This document shows positions 27,131 to 36,405 of a stretch of 51,868 nucleotides of DNA, piece by piece. The notes below the pieces were generated by a model. It had not been told where the DNA came from, made no database searches, and was given only the letters and a program-made list of their open reading frames with translations. The translations under genes were made by a program, and so were the position numbers. Source of the stretch: CAXBPY01 sp003455275 (GTDB lineage: Bacteria; Bacteroidota; Bacteroidia; Chitinophagales; UBA10324); assembly GCA_963977675.1 (NCBI GenBank), contig CAXBPY010000019.1, positions 1-51,868 of the forward strand, in the 5' to 3' direction. The first letter of the stretch is position 1. The number at the start of each line of letters is the position of its first letter.

Positions 27131-27973
27131 AGATGTGTTGTAATTTCTTTCAATCCTGTAATCATTGCTGCTATTGAGTGGATCCTGATTAAACAACAGA
27201 CATAATGAATTGTATTCTGATGGATAATTATTAGCAAAAATTTCCGGCTGCTCGAAAAAACATTCAACGCTTACAGCGAAAAATTCATCCCGGTTTGTTG
27301 ATCCATATTTTCTGAAAAATGAATAATCACCTTCCTGCACTTTCATAAATGTTGCTTGTGATGCAAGCATCCAATCATCAAATTCGTTTTTCAGGTGATG
27401 ATACCCATCATTTTGAATAGTCAGTTTAAAAGCATGAGCCATTTCGTGTATGCCCAGATTAATTCCGTCATCAGGAAATTGAAATCCCTCACGAATATTA
27501 TCCCAACTCAACCACATTACACCTGCTCCGGTAGTAAGGCCTTTTACCAGGTGCTGAGCAAGCCGTGAATAAACTGAAGTTGGAAACACCCTTATCAAAT
27601 GAATATGATCGATATAAAATCTTCTGATCCGAAAAGTGATTTGTACTGCGCTTGCCGCTATATAAATTTTAATTTCATCTGAAAGTTTTATTCCATCGCC
27701 AAAAAATTTTTTACTCAACATGAAAACCATAACCCGGTTAAGAAAAAATTTTTTTCCTTTAGTCGATAGGTTATTGTAGTATCTTATTTTTTGTAGTTCG
27801 CTGACAATAAAATTTTCTTTTTGACTACTAAACTTAATCCTGGAAAGCCCGGCATACTGGAATAGAAAAAAGTAAATGATATCCATATAAGAATAGTAAA
27901 TAGCATACAATAAAAGGAGCGATAAAATTAGAACTGGAATAACGGCAGCGAGAATAGATGAATATTCCTTCAC
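27125..27973 (-). CDS. MtfA-like zinc peptidase (M90 family)
   Basis: 282 residues. One N-terminal membrane helix (VIPVLILSLLLLYAIYY), then an MtfA-type domain: 'GINLGIHEMAHAFKL' with H176, E177 and H180, and the downstream 'RDEFFAVSVECFFEQP' containing the expected third Glu ligand. MtfA of E. coli is a peptidase that also binds the Mlc repressor; a similar role here is not implied. The GTG start at 27973 is uncertain; the next Met is residue 30, inside the helix region. Convergent overlap with the M1 gene. No operon partner. Confidence 0.85.
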   Translation of the reverse strand: MKEYSSILAAVIPVLILSLLLLYAIYYSYMDIIYFFLFQYAGLSRIKFSSQKENFIVSELQKIRYYNNLSTKGKKFFLNRVMVFMLSKKFFGDGIKLSDEIKIYIAASAVQITFRIRRFYIDHIHLIRVFPTSVYSRLAQHLVKGLTTGAGVMWLSWDNIREGFQFPDDGINLGIHEMAHAFKLTIQNDGYHHLKNEFDDWMLASQATFMKVQEGDYSFFRKYGSTNRDEFFAVSVECFFEQPEIFANNYPSEYNSLCLLFNQDPLNSSNDYRIERNYNTSL

Positions 27974-28041
27974 AAATGTTAAGGTTCGCGCAAAGATGTA
28001 AGACAGAATTTTTCTTAAAGCTAAATTTTTTGATTCTTGCT

Positions 28042-30645
28042 TTATCTGATTAAAGTAACATTTCCGGAGATCATTTTTATTTCTCCTGAAACTGTGACCC
28101 GATATCGGGCCACAGCTACATAAACTCCCATTGAGCAGGCACGATCATCTAATGTTCCGTCCCATCCATCATTTTCAGTTTCAGTACTAAAAATTCTTTC
28201 GCCCCATCGATTGTAAATTTCAAATTGAAGCAACTGCGCGTTTCCAATTTTATATGGATGAATTTCATCATTAGCTCCATCTGAATTAGGAGAGAAAGCG
28301 TTGGGTAAAACAAATTCACCCGGGCATTCGCTAATCACTATTGAATCCTCAGCTGTTCCGCATGGAGAAATCAAAGTCGCAAAATACTTTCCGTACTCAT
28401 GAATGGAAGTAGTAAATGTTGTATCACCTGTGGACCAGAAAATTTTTCCGGGAGTTGATTGAGGAACAATAACAAATCCATCAGGATTGCAGATGAGAGT
28501 ATCAGAAGGTAACTTGATATATGGAATGGGTGATAATTGATACAACACAGTGTCTCTGTCAATTCCGCATCCATTGCTCACTTGCACCCATGTTTCGCCT
28601 GCACTAGAAATATTCATTTGCGGATTCATACTGGCATTCGACCAAGCGTACACGCACGCCACACACGAAACATCAAAGTGCTGAAGGAAAGAGCCGCAAA
28701 AAATTGAGTCTTTCCCTAAATCAACTGTGGGCGCTGTAGATTGAAGAAGAATAATCGAATCAATCACAACTCCGCAAACATTTGATAAAGCAACAGAATA
28801 AATTCCTGGAGACGATACATTCAATGTTGGCAGCGTGCTTCCATCATTCCATAGAATTGAAGTTGCATTAATTCCTGCATTCAGGGTAGCAGAAAAATTA
28901 TCGCAATACAAAGTGTCATTTCCAAGAGTAGAAACTGGTAAAGAATTTTGACTAATAATTATTGTATCGCTGTTTGCACCGCACGCATTTGAAACACTTA
29001 CCCAATAAGTTCCGCCGGCATTTATAGAAATGGCTGGTGAATTATTTCCAGTTGACCATGAATAAACTGATCCTGTATTGGAAGCATCAAGTGTAATGTT
29101 AAATGCAGAACAATACAATGTGTCATTGCCCAAAGAAACCTGTGGGGCAACCAATTGCTGAATCAATATTGCATCATTCACAATTCCGCAGCTGTTTGAA
29201 ATCTGAACTGTGTAATTGCCGGCTGTACTTACATTGATTGTTTGTGTTGTTGCACCCGTGCTCCATAAATAATTTGTTCCGGTATTTCCTGCATTCAGCA
29301 ATTGGCTAAATGAGGTGCAATAAGTTGTATCATTTCCCAAAGAAGAAACCGGAGGAGATGCAACAGAAATATTTATTGCATCATTCAAAATACCGCAAAG
29401 GTTTGTGACAGTTACAGAATACAATCCTGCATTTGAAACATTTATTGTTTGTGTATTTGCACCAGTGCTCCAGGCATAAGTGCTCCCTGGATTTTGTGCA
29501 TTCAATATGATCGATTGTCCTAAGCAGAGCGTGGTATCATTTCCAAGATTCAATGTTCCCGATGAACCAATTGTTACATTAATTGAATCGACATCAGAAC
29601 AATTTCCGTTTGTGACAGTGACAGAATAATTTCCGGTTAATGAAACTGTAATGGATTGTGTGTTGGAACCATTACTCCATTGATAAGTTAATCCTGCATT
29701 TCCTGCATCAAGTGTTAAAGAGCCTCCGGAACATAAAAGAGTATCATTCCCAAGATTTACATCAGGTGTTGTATTTATGATAACTGAATTAGTCAAAGTA
29801 TCAGTCCCACCGCCCGTGTAATATAGAATCAACTGAACATTATAATTTCCGGCTGCTGAAAAAAGATGATTCGGATTTTGTAAGTCTGAGAAATTCTGAA
29901 CTCCGGTAGATGGATCTCCAAAATTCCAAATCAATGAATCTAGCGCTGACACTGCAGGTGCCTGAAAATTTGTTGGTGTTCCAAAGCAGGTATTTGAAAA
30001 AGTAAAATTGTTTGTTGTCTGAACGAAATTGAAATTGTCAACGAAAATGTATTCGGCGCAGTTTTGACATTCTACACACATTACAATAAAATCAAAATTG
30101 TTAGGAGCAACAAAACTTGTTGAGAACTGCTGCCAAAGCGTGTTTGAAACCAACGGGCTTGTAGTAAGTAATGTTCCACCAGTTCCCATGCTTCCGGGGC
30201 ACACACCGATCTGGGAACCTCCGGATGCAGGGTTTCCAAAGAATCCCCAAAATGAAACTCCGGTGCATGTATTACCATATGTACCGGTGGTTGTTTTTTT
30301 AGCCCAAAAAGTAATTGTGTACGAAGCACCGGTTACCAAAGGAGAAGAAATAAATTGTCCTATTGCTTCTGAGGCATTGGAGCTTCCGTAGGTTGCGAAT
30401 CCCATATATCCTGTTCCACTTTGTGCACCAACAACCTGTTGCGGAGTCCAGCAAGTGTAGGCACAGTTCATATAATCTGCGCTCTGAACAATTTCAATCC
30501 AGTTATTGCAAAGAGGAACCTGGCCTTGGTTAGTAGGGCATGTAGAATAATTTTCAAAGTCAGCGTTAATGAAAATATTTTGTGCCGAAGAAGAATTTGA
30601 AATAACACTAACGAGAAATAAATAAAAGCAAAATACTTTTTTCAT
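28042..30645 (-). CDS. Repetitive secreted protein with PKD domain and T9SS type B sorting domain
   Basis: 867 residues. Signal peptide (MKKVFCFYLFLVSVISNSSSAQ), a carbohydrate-binding-like N-terminal region (residues 24-210) with Cys-rich 'CVECQNCAEY', a PKD-like domain ('LIWNFGDPSTG...NPNHLFSAAGNYNVQLI'), seven tandem 69-residue repeats (DNA 28315-29763) with 'LGNDT...C...WSTG...TQTINVS...G.Y.V.V.N.CG', and a gliding-motility-type C-terminal sorting domain 'LPNAFSPNSDGANDE...NRWGERIF...WDGT'. Type B cargo is usually anchored or released at the surface; adhesin or matrix role inferred. ATG 30645 is preferred over 30702 because it begins the signal peptide and lies 5 nt after a -7 element. 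Confidence 0.88.
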   Translation of the reverse strand: MKKVFCFYLFLVSVISNSSSAQNIFINADFENYSTCPTNQGQVPLCNNWIEIVQSADYMNCAYTCWTPQQVVGAQSGTGYMGFATYGSSNASEAIGQFISSPLVTGASYTITFWAKKTTTGTYGNTCTGVSFWGFFGNPASGGSQIGVCPGSMGTGGTLLTTSPLVSNTLWQQFSTSFVAPNNFDFIVMCVECQNCAEYIFVDNFNFVQTTNNFTFSNTCFGTPTNFQAPAVSALDSLIWNFGDPSTGVQNFSDLQNPNHLFSAAGNYNVQLILYYTGGGTDTLTNSVIINTTPDVNLGNDTLLCSGGSLTLDAGNAGLTYQWSNGSNTQSITVSLTGNYSVTVTNGNCSDVDSINVTIGSSGTLNLGNDTTLCLGQSIILNAQNPGSTYAWSTGANTQTINVSNAGLYSVTVTNLCGILNDAINISVASPPVSSLGNDTTYCTSFSQLLNAGNTGTNYLWSTGATTQTINVSTAGNYTVQISNSCGIVNDAILIQQLVAPQVSLGNDTLYCSAFNITLDASNTGSVYSWSTGNNSPAISINAGGTYWVSVSNACGANSDTIIISQNSLPVSTLGNDTLYCDNFSATLNAGINATSILWNDGSTLPTLNVSSPGIYSVALSNVCGVVIDSIILLQSTAPTVDLGKDSIFCGSFLQHFDVSCVACVYAWSNASMNPQMNISSAGETWVQVSNGCGIDRDTVLYQLSPIPYIKLPSDTLICNPDGFVIVPQSTPGKIFWSTGDTTFTTSIHEYGKYFATLISPCGTAEDSIVISECPGEFVLPNAFSPNSDGANDEIHPYKIGNAQLLQFEIYNRWGERIFSTETENDGWDGTLDDRACSMGVYVAVARYRVTVSGEIKMISGNVTLIR
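28315..29763 (-). repeat. Seven in-frame 207-bp tandem repeats
   Basis: Each repeat encodes exactly 69 residues with no length change: motif LGNDT at residues 4-8, a Cys at 11, WS at 29-30 and (in six of the seven) Cys-Gly near 54-55. Repeats 5-7 have diverged more than 1-4. Protein-level repeat; nucleotide identity is not high enough to call it recent. Confidence 0.85.
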
Positions 30646-30650
30646 TTTCT

Positions 30651-30658
30651 CAAATGTA
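30651..30658 (-). promoter_or_regulatory. -7 promoter element TACATTTG, leaderless-type spacing
   Basis: Exact TAnnTTTG match that ends 5 nt before ATG 30645. Confidence 0.45.
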
Positions 30659-30736
30659 ATTAGAAGTATTTTTTTAAGACATGGATTCAATTCAAAATTC
30701 AACTTGAATAATTTTGATGTCTTACGCTGATAAAAG

Positions 30737-30768
30737 AAACGCCGAGAAGAAATTTCTTCACGGCGTTT
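30737..30768 (-). terminator. Terminator after pnp
   Basis: AAACGCCG at 30737 pairs with CGGCGTTT at 30761-30768; the inner AAGAAATTTCTT pairs too, giving a long, nearly perfect hairpin. T-rich on the minus strand (TTTCTTTTATC). Located 43 nt after the pnp stop. Confidence 0.75.
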
Positions 30769-30810
30769 CCTAATGTTTCATTATGGCTTCAGTCACGCCA
30801 TAAGCTTTAA

Positions 30811-32958
30811 TTAGTTCACACTCGGGCGAGTTGCACCATCAGCTTCCGGTTTTTCAATAAGAACTTTTCTGCTTAAGCGAAACTTACCGGTCTTCTGATC
30901 AATCTCAAGCAATTTTACTTTCACTGAATCACCAACAGCAAGCACTCCATCAAGATTTTGAAGGCGTTTATGAGAGATCTCAGAGATGTGAAGTAATCCC
31001 TCCTTTCCGGGAAGGAATTCTACAAATGCTCCAAATTCTTTTATGCTCTTTACTTTTCCTTCATATACACTTCCAACTTCAGGTAGAGTTGTAATTCCTT
31101 TTATATGAGCAACTGCGGCATCAAGATCATTTTTATTTGCTGATGAAATTGAAACCTCTCCCCTGCCATTTATTTCTTCAATTGATATAACAGTATTGGT
31201 TCTGCGTTGCAGCTCTTGAATATTTTTTCCGCCCGGTCCAATTATTGGCCCGATGAATTCCTGACCAACTATCAATTTTACAATTCGCGGAACGAATGGT
31301 TTGTAATCTTCGCGTGGTGAGGTTTGTGCATCATACATAATTTCAAGAATGTGCATTCTTCCTTTGCGCGCCTGCTCTAATGCTTGCGCCATTATTTCAA
31401 AACTTAAACCTTGAACTTTAATATCCATCTGGCAGCCACAAATACCATTTCGGGTTCCGGTTACTTTAAAGTCCATGTCACCCAAATGATCTTCATCGCC
31501 AAGAATATCGCTGAGCACAGCGAATTTATTTTTTCCGGTGATGAGCCCCATTGCAATTCCTGAAACATGATTTTTCATTTTCACTCCGGCATCGTGAAGT
31601 GCAAGTGAACCTGCGCAAACTGTTGCCATTGATGAAGAACCGTTGGATTCCAGAATATCACTTACCACACGAATAGTGTATGGATTATCTTCACTTGCCG
31701 GCAATTGATTTTTCAAAGAGCGCATTGCAAGATTTCCATGTCCTACTTCCCGGCGGCTTGTGCCTCGATTTGGTTTTACTTCACCTGTAGAAAATCCTGG
31801 GAAGTTGTAATGCAACATGAATTTAGAATAAATCAACTCCATTGCTTTATCAAGCATTTGTTCATCGAGCTTAGTTCCAAGTGTGACTGTAGTGAGAGAT
31901 TGGGTTTCTCCGCGAGTAAAAATTGCTGATCCATGTGCGGAAGGCAGGTAATCAGGTTCAACCCATATTGGTCTGATCTCATCGAGCTTTCTGCCATCTA
32001 ATCTTTTTGATTCGTCCAGAATCATATCTCGCATTACATCATATTCCAGTTCGCTATAATATTTTTTTGCGAGCTTCAACACACCTTCTTCTGCTTCGGC
32101 ATATTGAGTTTTTATTTCCTCTTTGATTGCTGTAAAGCCAATCTTCCTTTCGTTCTTACCAACACCAGATGAGGCAACAGCATAAACCTTTGCGCGATAC
32201 TCATCGTAAATTTTCTTCTTTAATTCTTCATCAGTTGCAGGTTTTTCATATTCACGAAAACCCATAATGCCAACCTTGCTTCTTAAATCTTTTTGAGCCT
32301 GGCAGTGTTGTTTAACTGCTTCGTGGCCAACTTTAATTGCTTCAAGAAAATCTGCCTCTGAAACTTCCTTAGCCTCACCTTCCACCATTACCACACTAGT
32401 TTCTGAAGCACCAACCATGATGTCGAGTTCAGCTCTTTCAATGTCAGCACGCAAAGGATTCACAACAAATTTCCCGTCAATCTTGCAGACTCTCACTTCT
32501 GAAATGGGACCATTGAATGGAATATCAGAAACCGCAAGCGCAGATGATGCTGCGAGTGCAGCCAATGAGTCAGGTGCTATTGTTGGATCTGAGGAAATCA
32601 TTTGAATCATCACTTGTGTATCGCACAGGTAATCTTCCGGAAATAATGGACGAAGCACACGATCTACCAAACGGCTGATCAATATTTCATATTCAGAAAG
32701 CTGTCTTTCTCTTTTGAAAAATCCTCCCGGAATTCTTCCGGCAGATGCAAATTTTTCCTGATAGTCAACGGAGAGGGGGAAAAAATCCTGACCCTCTTTT
32801 AACTCTGAACTAGCAACCACGGTTGCAAGCAGCATGCAATTGCCCTGACGCACAACAACAGAACCGTGTGCCTGAGCAGCCAGCTTACCGGTTTCAATGG
32901 TAATAGTGCGGCCATCTCCGCTATCGAATGTGTGTTGAATTCCAACTTTTTTTCCCAT
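30811..32958 (-). CDS. pnp: Polyribonucleotide nucleotidyltransferase (PNPase)
   Basis: 715 residues. 3'-5' phosphorolytic exoribonuclease of RNA decay. Two RNase PH domains (first about 10-230, second about 315-540, with 'GTRNGICGCQMDIK' acidic site), then KH ('GPIIGPGGKNIQELQ', about 570-610) and S1 ('VGSVYEGKVKSIKEFGAFVEF', about 625-690). Length matches the family. Downstream of rpsO (106 nt) in the widely conserved rpsO-pnp order; a hairpin lies between them. Confidence 0.98.
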   Translation of the reverse strand: MGKKVGIQHTFDSGDGRTITIETGKLAAQAHGSVVVRQGNCMLLATVVASSELKEGQDFFPLSVDYQEKFASAGRIPGGFFKRERQLSEYEILISRLVDRVLRPLFPEDYLCDTQVMIQMISSDPTIAPDSLAALAASSALAVSDIPFNGPISEVRVCKIDGKFVVNPLRADIERAELDIMVGASETSVVMVEGEAKEVSEADFLEAIKVGHEAVKQHCQAQKDLRSKVGIMGFREYEKPATDEELKKKIYDEYRAKVYAVASSGVGKNERKIGFTAIKEEIKTQYAEAEEGVLKLAKKYYSELEYDVMRDMILDESKRLDGRKLDEIRPIWVEPDYLPSAHGSAIFTRGETQSLTTVTLGTKLDEQMLDKAMELIYSKFMLHYNFPGFSTGEVKPNRGTSRREVGHGNLAMRSLKNQLPASEDNPYTIRVVSDILESNGSSSMATVCAGSLALHDAGVKMKNHVSGIAMGLITGKNKFAVLSDILGDEDHLGDMDFKVTGTRNGICGCQMDIKVQGLSFEIMAQALEQARKGRMHILEIMYDAQTSPREDYKPFVPRIVKLIVGQEFIGPIIGPGGKNIQELQRRTNTVISIEEINGRGEVSISSANKNDLDAAVAHIKGITTLPEVGSVYEGKVKSIKEFGAFVEFLPGKEGLLHISEISHKRLQNLDGVLAVGDSVKVKLLEIDQKTGKFRLSRKVLIEKPEADGATRPSVN

Positions 32959-32983
32959 AATGAATTATGTTTTTAAAATGCAA

Positions 32984-33022
32984 AGAGTCGAACACACAGC
33001 GTAATCACTATGGTTCGACTCT
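32984..33022 (-). promoter_or_regulatory. Hairpin between rpsO and pnp
   Basis: AGAGTCGAAC (32984-32993) and GTTCGACTCT (33013-33022) are perfect complements (10 bp, 19-nt loop), 26 nt before the pnp start. Little T-run follows, so a processing or control site is as likely as a terminator. E. coli pnp is autoregulated through a leader hairpin at the same place; similarity is positional only. Confidence 0.5.
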
Positions 33023-33064
33023 GCGAAATGTTTTGAAAAAATTTTTGCAGAAAAATACAAGTGA

Positions 33065-33334
33065 TTATTTCCGCAATCCCAACTTATCTATCAGCTGACG
33101 ATAAGAAGTAAGATTTGTATCATGCAAATGATGCAGAAGGCGCTTGCGTTCGCCTACCAGCTTAATCAATCCGCGTCCACTGCTTTTGTCTTTTGGAGCT
33201 GAGGTCAGGTGGCCGGTTATGTGGTTGATTCGCTCTGTTAATAATGCAATTTGAACTTCAGCAGCTCCGGTGTTTGCCGCTTTACCACCGAATTTTGTTG
33301 CGATCTCTGCTTTTGATTCTTTGTTTAATCTCAT
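33065..33334 (-). CDS. rpsO: 30S ribosomal protein S15
   Basis: 89 residues, the exact family length. S15 binds 16S rRNA early in 30S assembly. Motifs 'TGAAEVQIALLTERINHIT', 'HLTSAPKDKSSGRGL' and 'LVGERKRLLHHLHD' are diagnostic. Precedes pnp on the minus strand; a TACATTTG -7 element lies about 30 nt before its ATG (33334). Confidence 0.98.
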   Translation of the reverse strand: MRLNKESKAEIATKFGGKAANTGAAEVQIALLTERINHITGHLTSAPKDKSSGRGLIKLVGERKRLLHHLHDTNLTSYRQLIDKLGLRK

Positions 33335-33363
33335 TTTATTTTCCGTCTATTTTTTAAGAGGGG

Positions 33364-33371
33364 CAAATGTA
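33364..33371 (-). promoter_or_regulatory. -7 element TACATTTG of the rpsO promoter
   Basis: Exact TAnnTTTG on the minus strand, 29 nt before ATG 33334, with a T-run about 19 nt upstream in the -33 place. Confidence 0.5.
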
Positions 33372-33452
33372 AGCGTATGAGTTATATAAAAAAGCGGAGG
33401 GCGGGATATTTGACTTATCCCTTTTTTGAAAGCTAATCAGTCCGTTGAAGCC

Positions 33453-34715
33453 TTAAAAAATATAGCCAACTTTTACCAAATAATAGTCAATAATTGTCCG
33501 AAAACCTGATCTGGCGTCATAGCCGTTGCTTCTTTCATACATTAAACTTATAGTTATTTTTTTTGATCGCAACCCGCATTCCGACAACAGAATTTCTTCG
33601 TCGTGCCTCAATCCAAAACTATCTATTGCCATTCTGAATTCATTTCCGGAATCGTGAGCAATCCTTTTATAATTTGTTAACGATCCATACCTGAAACCAA
33701 AACCAAGATAGGGTCTCCACTTTGCTGTACTTAAATCATAAGAAACAAGTACGCTGCCATGGATGTAGTTGCACCTGTAAAAGGGTTGTGAAGTATATTT
33801 ATTTGAAGAGGAATCATAAATAGATTGCATGTTCAAACCATAAGAATGATATCCGATTTCTGAAGTGAACCTGGCCTTTTCATGACTTCCTGCAGGAATT
33901 ATTGTCCCAAAAATGTTGAACGAATATGACGGACAAAGAGGTGAGTGATATTGCTTTCCATTAGGAAAAAAATTATTCAATTTGTTTGCCCCCGCTTCAA
34001 GGTTAAATCCCCATTGGTATTTTGTTACATCTTTTTTTGCCAGAAAATCTACCTGAGATTTATTTAACAAATAAAAAAAATCGGCAAGGGAGTTTCGTTC
34101 ATATTTAATCGTAGGAATAATATTTTGTAATACAGGGTTAAATTGACTAAGCGTATCAAGTTGAAAAAAGAATTCATTACGGACTTCAACATAAATCCCG
34201 CCTGCTACATTTTCCATATTTACTCCATAATAACTCTGACTTCTGGGAACTTCTCTGTAACGCAATTCAACCGGCTTGCTCCCATCGACAGAATATAGAA
34301 AATGGGTTTTATTCCTCCAGTCAATTAATTCATAAAGAGAAAATTCGCCACCAACCAGTAAGCGAAGAAAGGCGGAATCATTTTCAAACTTACGAATGGT
34401 ATCATTTAACATTCTGGCTAATTCAATCCCTGATTTATTTGAAAGTTTTACAGGTGAAACATCAAGCAATAAACTATAACCCCGATAAATCTCACCTGAA
34501 TTTGTCTTCACTTCTTTTGTTGCAAGGGGTGTAAGTTTTTTATCTCCATTATCAGTATGAACCAAAATCGATATTGGATTTTGTCTCCATTCCCGATCCT
34601 TCATCAGGCAGGCAACTGTATCGCCGCTGCTGGTGATATAATATGTATTTTGAGAAAAAAGATTTCTGAAATTCAAAAGAAAAAGAATAAAAAGCAGAAT
34701 CAGTTTTTTGCCCAT
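33453..34715 (-). CDS. Putative outer-membrane protein of unknown function
   Basis: 420 residues. Signal peptide (MGKKLILLFILFLLNFRNLFSQ), an N-terminal part with 'YYITSSGDTVACLMKDREW' (common at the start of Bacteroidota outer-membrane proteins), and a C-terminal half of predicted beta strands ending in aromatic 'VKVGYIF'. A small barrel is likely. No family recognised beyond this. 118 nt upstream of rpsO on the same strand, but separate promoter evidence for rpsO suggests independent transcription. Confidence 0.7.
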   Translation of the reverse strand: MGKKLILLFILFLLNFRNLFSQNTYYITSSGDTVACLMKDREWRQNPISILVHTDNGDKKLTPLATKEVKTNSGEIYRGYSLLLDVSPVKLSNKSGIELARMLNDTIRKFENDSAFLRLLVGGEFSLYELIDWRNKTHFLYSVDGSKPVELRYREVPRSQSYYGVNMENVAGGIYVEVRNEFFFQLDTLSQFNPVLQNIIPTIKYERNSLADFFYLLNKSQVDFLAKKDVTKYQWGFNLEAGANKLNNFFPNGKQYHSPLCPSYSFNIFGTIIPAGSHEKARFTSEIGYHSYGLNMQSIYDSSSNKYTSQPFYRCNYIHGSVLVSYDLSTAKWRPYLGFGFRYGSLTNYKRIAHDSGNEFRMAIDSFGLRHDEEILLSECGLRSKKITISLMYERSNGYDARSGFRTIIDYYLVKVGYIF

Positions 34716-34787
34716 AAATATTTTCCGGTGAAATGATTATTGATGTTGCAAAATATTATGATCAGTTTAAAAAAGAAATGCTATCAG

Positions 34788-34817
34788 TTGATTCGCATAC
34801 CTGAAATATTATGTTTG
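34788..34817 (+). promoter_or_regulatory. Promoter of the OsmC-like gene
   Basis: TTG (34788-34790), 19 nt, TATGTTTG (34810-34817): matches the Bacteroidota -33/-7 consensus in both boxes and spacing; ATG follows 25 nt later. Confidence 0.6.
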
Positions 34818-34842
34818 CCGCCTTTAAAACAATAGAAACAAA

Positions 34843-35253
34843 ATGAAAAGAACATCATCAGCAATTTGGAATGGAACTGGCAAAGAAGGAAAAGGCTCTA
34901 TGTCTTCACAAAGTAATTTCCTCAACAATTTACCTTATACATGGGCCAGCCGATTTGAAAATGCAAATGGTACAAATCCCGAGGAGCTAATAGCTGCCGC
35001 ACACGCAGGTTGTTATAGTATGAAACTTAGTTTCCTTTCTGAAAAAGCCGGATTCAAAACTGATTCAATTGAAACATCATGCACTGTTAACTTAGAAAAC
35101 GGTGTTATCACTAATTCGCATTTAATTGTTAAAGCCAGTATCCCGGGTTGCTCCGCTGATCAATTTCAGGAGTTAGCAAATGATGCAAAGGCAAATTGCC
35201 CGATCAGCAAATCGCTTTCCTGCGAAATCACAATTGAAGCAACATTGATTTGA
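34843..35253 (+). CDS. OsmC/Ohr family peroxide-reducing protein
   Basis: 136 residues, family length. Two redox Cys are in the right context: Cys57 ('AAAHAGCYSM') and Cys119 ('AKANCPISKSL'), with Arg37 and Glu47/48 ('NPEELI') of the active site. These enzymes reduce organic hydroperoxides with thiol partners; whether this is an OsmC or Ohr cannot be told. Cytoplasmic. Has its own TTG/TATGTTTG promoter, divergent from the gene at 33453; separated from queD by a 104-nt gap with an inverted AT-rich repeat. Confidence 0.92.
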   Translation: MKRTSSAIWNGTGKEGKGSMSSQSNFLNNLPYTWASRFENANGTNPEELIAAAHAGCYSMKLSFLSEKAGFKTDSIETSCTVNLENGVITNSHLIVKASIPGCSADQFQELANDAKANCPISKSLSCEITIEATLI

Positions 35254-35357
35254 AGATGAGTCAATTTGAAAATTTGAAGATGAGTTTCAAGAACTCTGAA
35301 AAAAGAAAAAGTATTTCATTTTCAAATTTTCAAATCTTCAAATTTCCAAATTAGCAT

Positions 35358-35714
35358 ATGCTCATCTTTAAACAATTCTCTTTCGATTCAGCACACTATC
35401 TTCCGAATGTACCTGCGGATCATAAATGCCGCAATACACATGGCCACACTTACCGCATGATTATTTATCTCGAAGGAAATCTTATTCCTGAAAAAGAATG
35501 GGTGATGGATTTTTCAGAAGTAAAAAAAGTAGTTGCGCCAATTATTGATGAGATTGATCACAAGTTGCTGAATGAAATTCCGGGAATGGAAAATCCGACT
35601 TGTGAGCGAATTATTATCTGGCTTTGGGAGAAAATAAAACCACTGCTTCCTGCTCTGAAAAAAATAGAACTGCACGAGACACCAACTTCTGGCGCAGTTT
35701 ACGAAGGAGAATGA
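35358..35714 (+). CDS. queD: 6-carboxytetrahydropterin synthase (QueD-like)
   Basis: 118 residues. 6-pyruvoyl-tetrahydropterin synthase fold: zinc His13, His28 and His30 ('NTHGHTY'), catalytic Cys24, and the Asp67-His68 pair. Makes 6-carboxytetrahydropterin in 7-deazapurine (queuosine) synthesis; a role in folate-like or other pterin synthesis is not excluded. Thirteen bases before mqnB on the same strand, so likely co-transcribed with the menaquinone genes, although the pathways differ. Confidence 0.92.
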   Translation: MLIFKQFSFDSAHYLPNVPADHKCRNTHGHTYRMIIYLEGNLIPEKEWVMDFSEVKKVVAPIIDEIDHKLLNEIPGMENPTCERIIIWLWEKIKPLLPALKKIELHETPTSGAVYEGE

Positions 35715-35727
35715 GTAGATTTATCTA

Positions 35728-36405
35728 ATGAAAAAAATCCTTCTTGTTGCAGCGACCGAAAATGAAATTGCTCCGTTGCTGAAATCATTCAACAAGCCGG
35801 ATAAAAAAAATCCTCTTCATTCTTATCGAAAAAAAAATATTCAATGCGATGCATTGATTACGGGTGCAGGAATGGTGAACACTATCTTCATGCTTTCTCT
35901 TGTGCTCTCTCCTGAAAAATATGATTTGGTTTTGAATGCAGGAATTGCAGGTTCGTTCAGAAAAGAAATTGCAATTGGTGATGTGGTGAATGTTCTGGAA
36001 GAAATATTTTCTGATTTCGGAGCAGAGGACGGAGAGAATTTTCTTTCGGCATTTGAAATCAACCTGCTTGAGAAAAATCAATTTCCATTTCGGGATGGAA
36101 AGCTAAAGAGTGAAATTTCTCTTCCGCAATTTTCAAAACTGAAATCTGTTCGCGGAATTACTGTGAACACCGTTCACGGAAATAATAAAAACATTTCTGC
36201 GGTGGTAAAAAAATTCAATCCGGATATTGAATCAATGGAAGGCGCTGCTGTTGCATATTGTGCCATGCAGTTTGGAATTCCCTGGGTGGAAATACGCAGC
36301 ATTTCTAACCGCATAGAGCGACGGGATAAAAGCAAGTGGAACATTCCGCTCTCGATAAAAAATTTAAATGATGAACTGAAAAACTTTATTGAATCAATAA
36401 AATGA
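35728..36405 (+). CDS. mqnB: Futalosine hydrolase
   Basis: 225 residues of the nucleoside phosphorylase fold. Cleaves the base from futalosine in the menaquinone route that starts from chorismate. Motifs: 'LVAATENEIAPLLKS', 'VLNAGIAGSF', 'VNTVHGNNKNI' and 'DIESMEGAAVAYCAMQFGIP'. The gene overlaps mqnD by four bases (ATGA), so the two are translationally coupled, which supports the function. Confidence 0.93.
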   Translation: MKKILLVAATENEIAPLLKSFNKPDKKNPLHSYRKKNIQCDALITGAGMVNTIFMLSLVLSPEKYDLVLNAGIAGSFRKEIAIGDVVNVLEEIFSDFGAEDGENFLSAFEINLLEKNQFPFRDGKLKSEISLPQFSKLKSVRGITVNTVHGNNKNISAVVKKFNPDIESMEGAAVAYCAMQFGIPWVEIRSISNRIERRDKSKWNIPLSIKNLNDELKNFIESIK

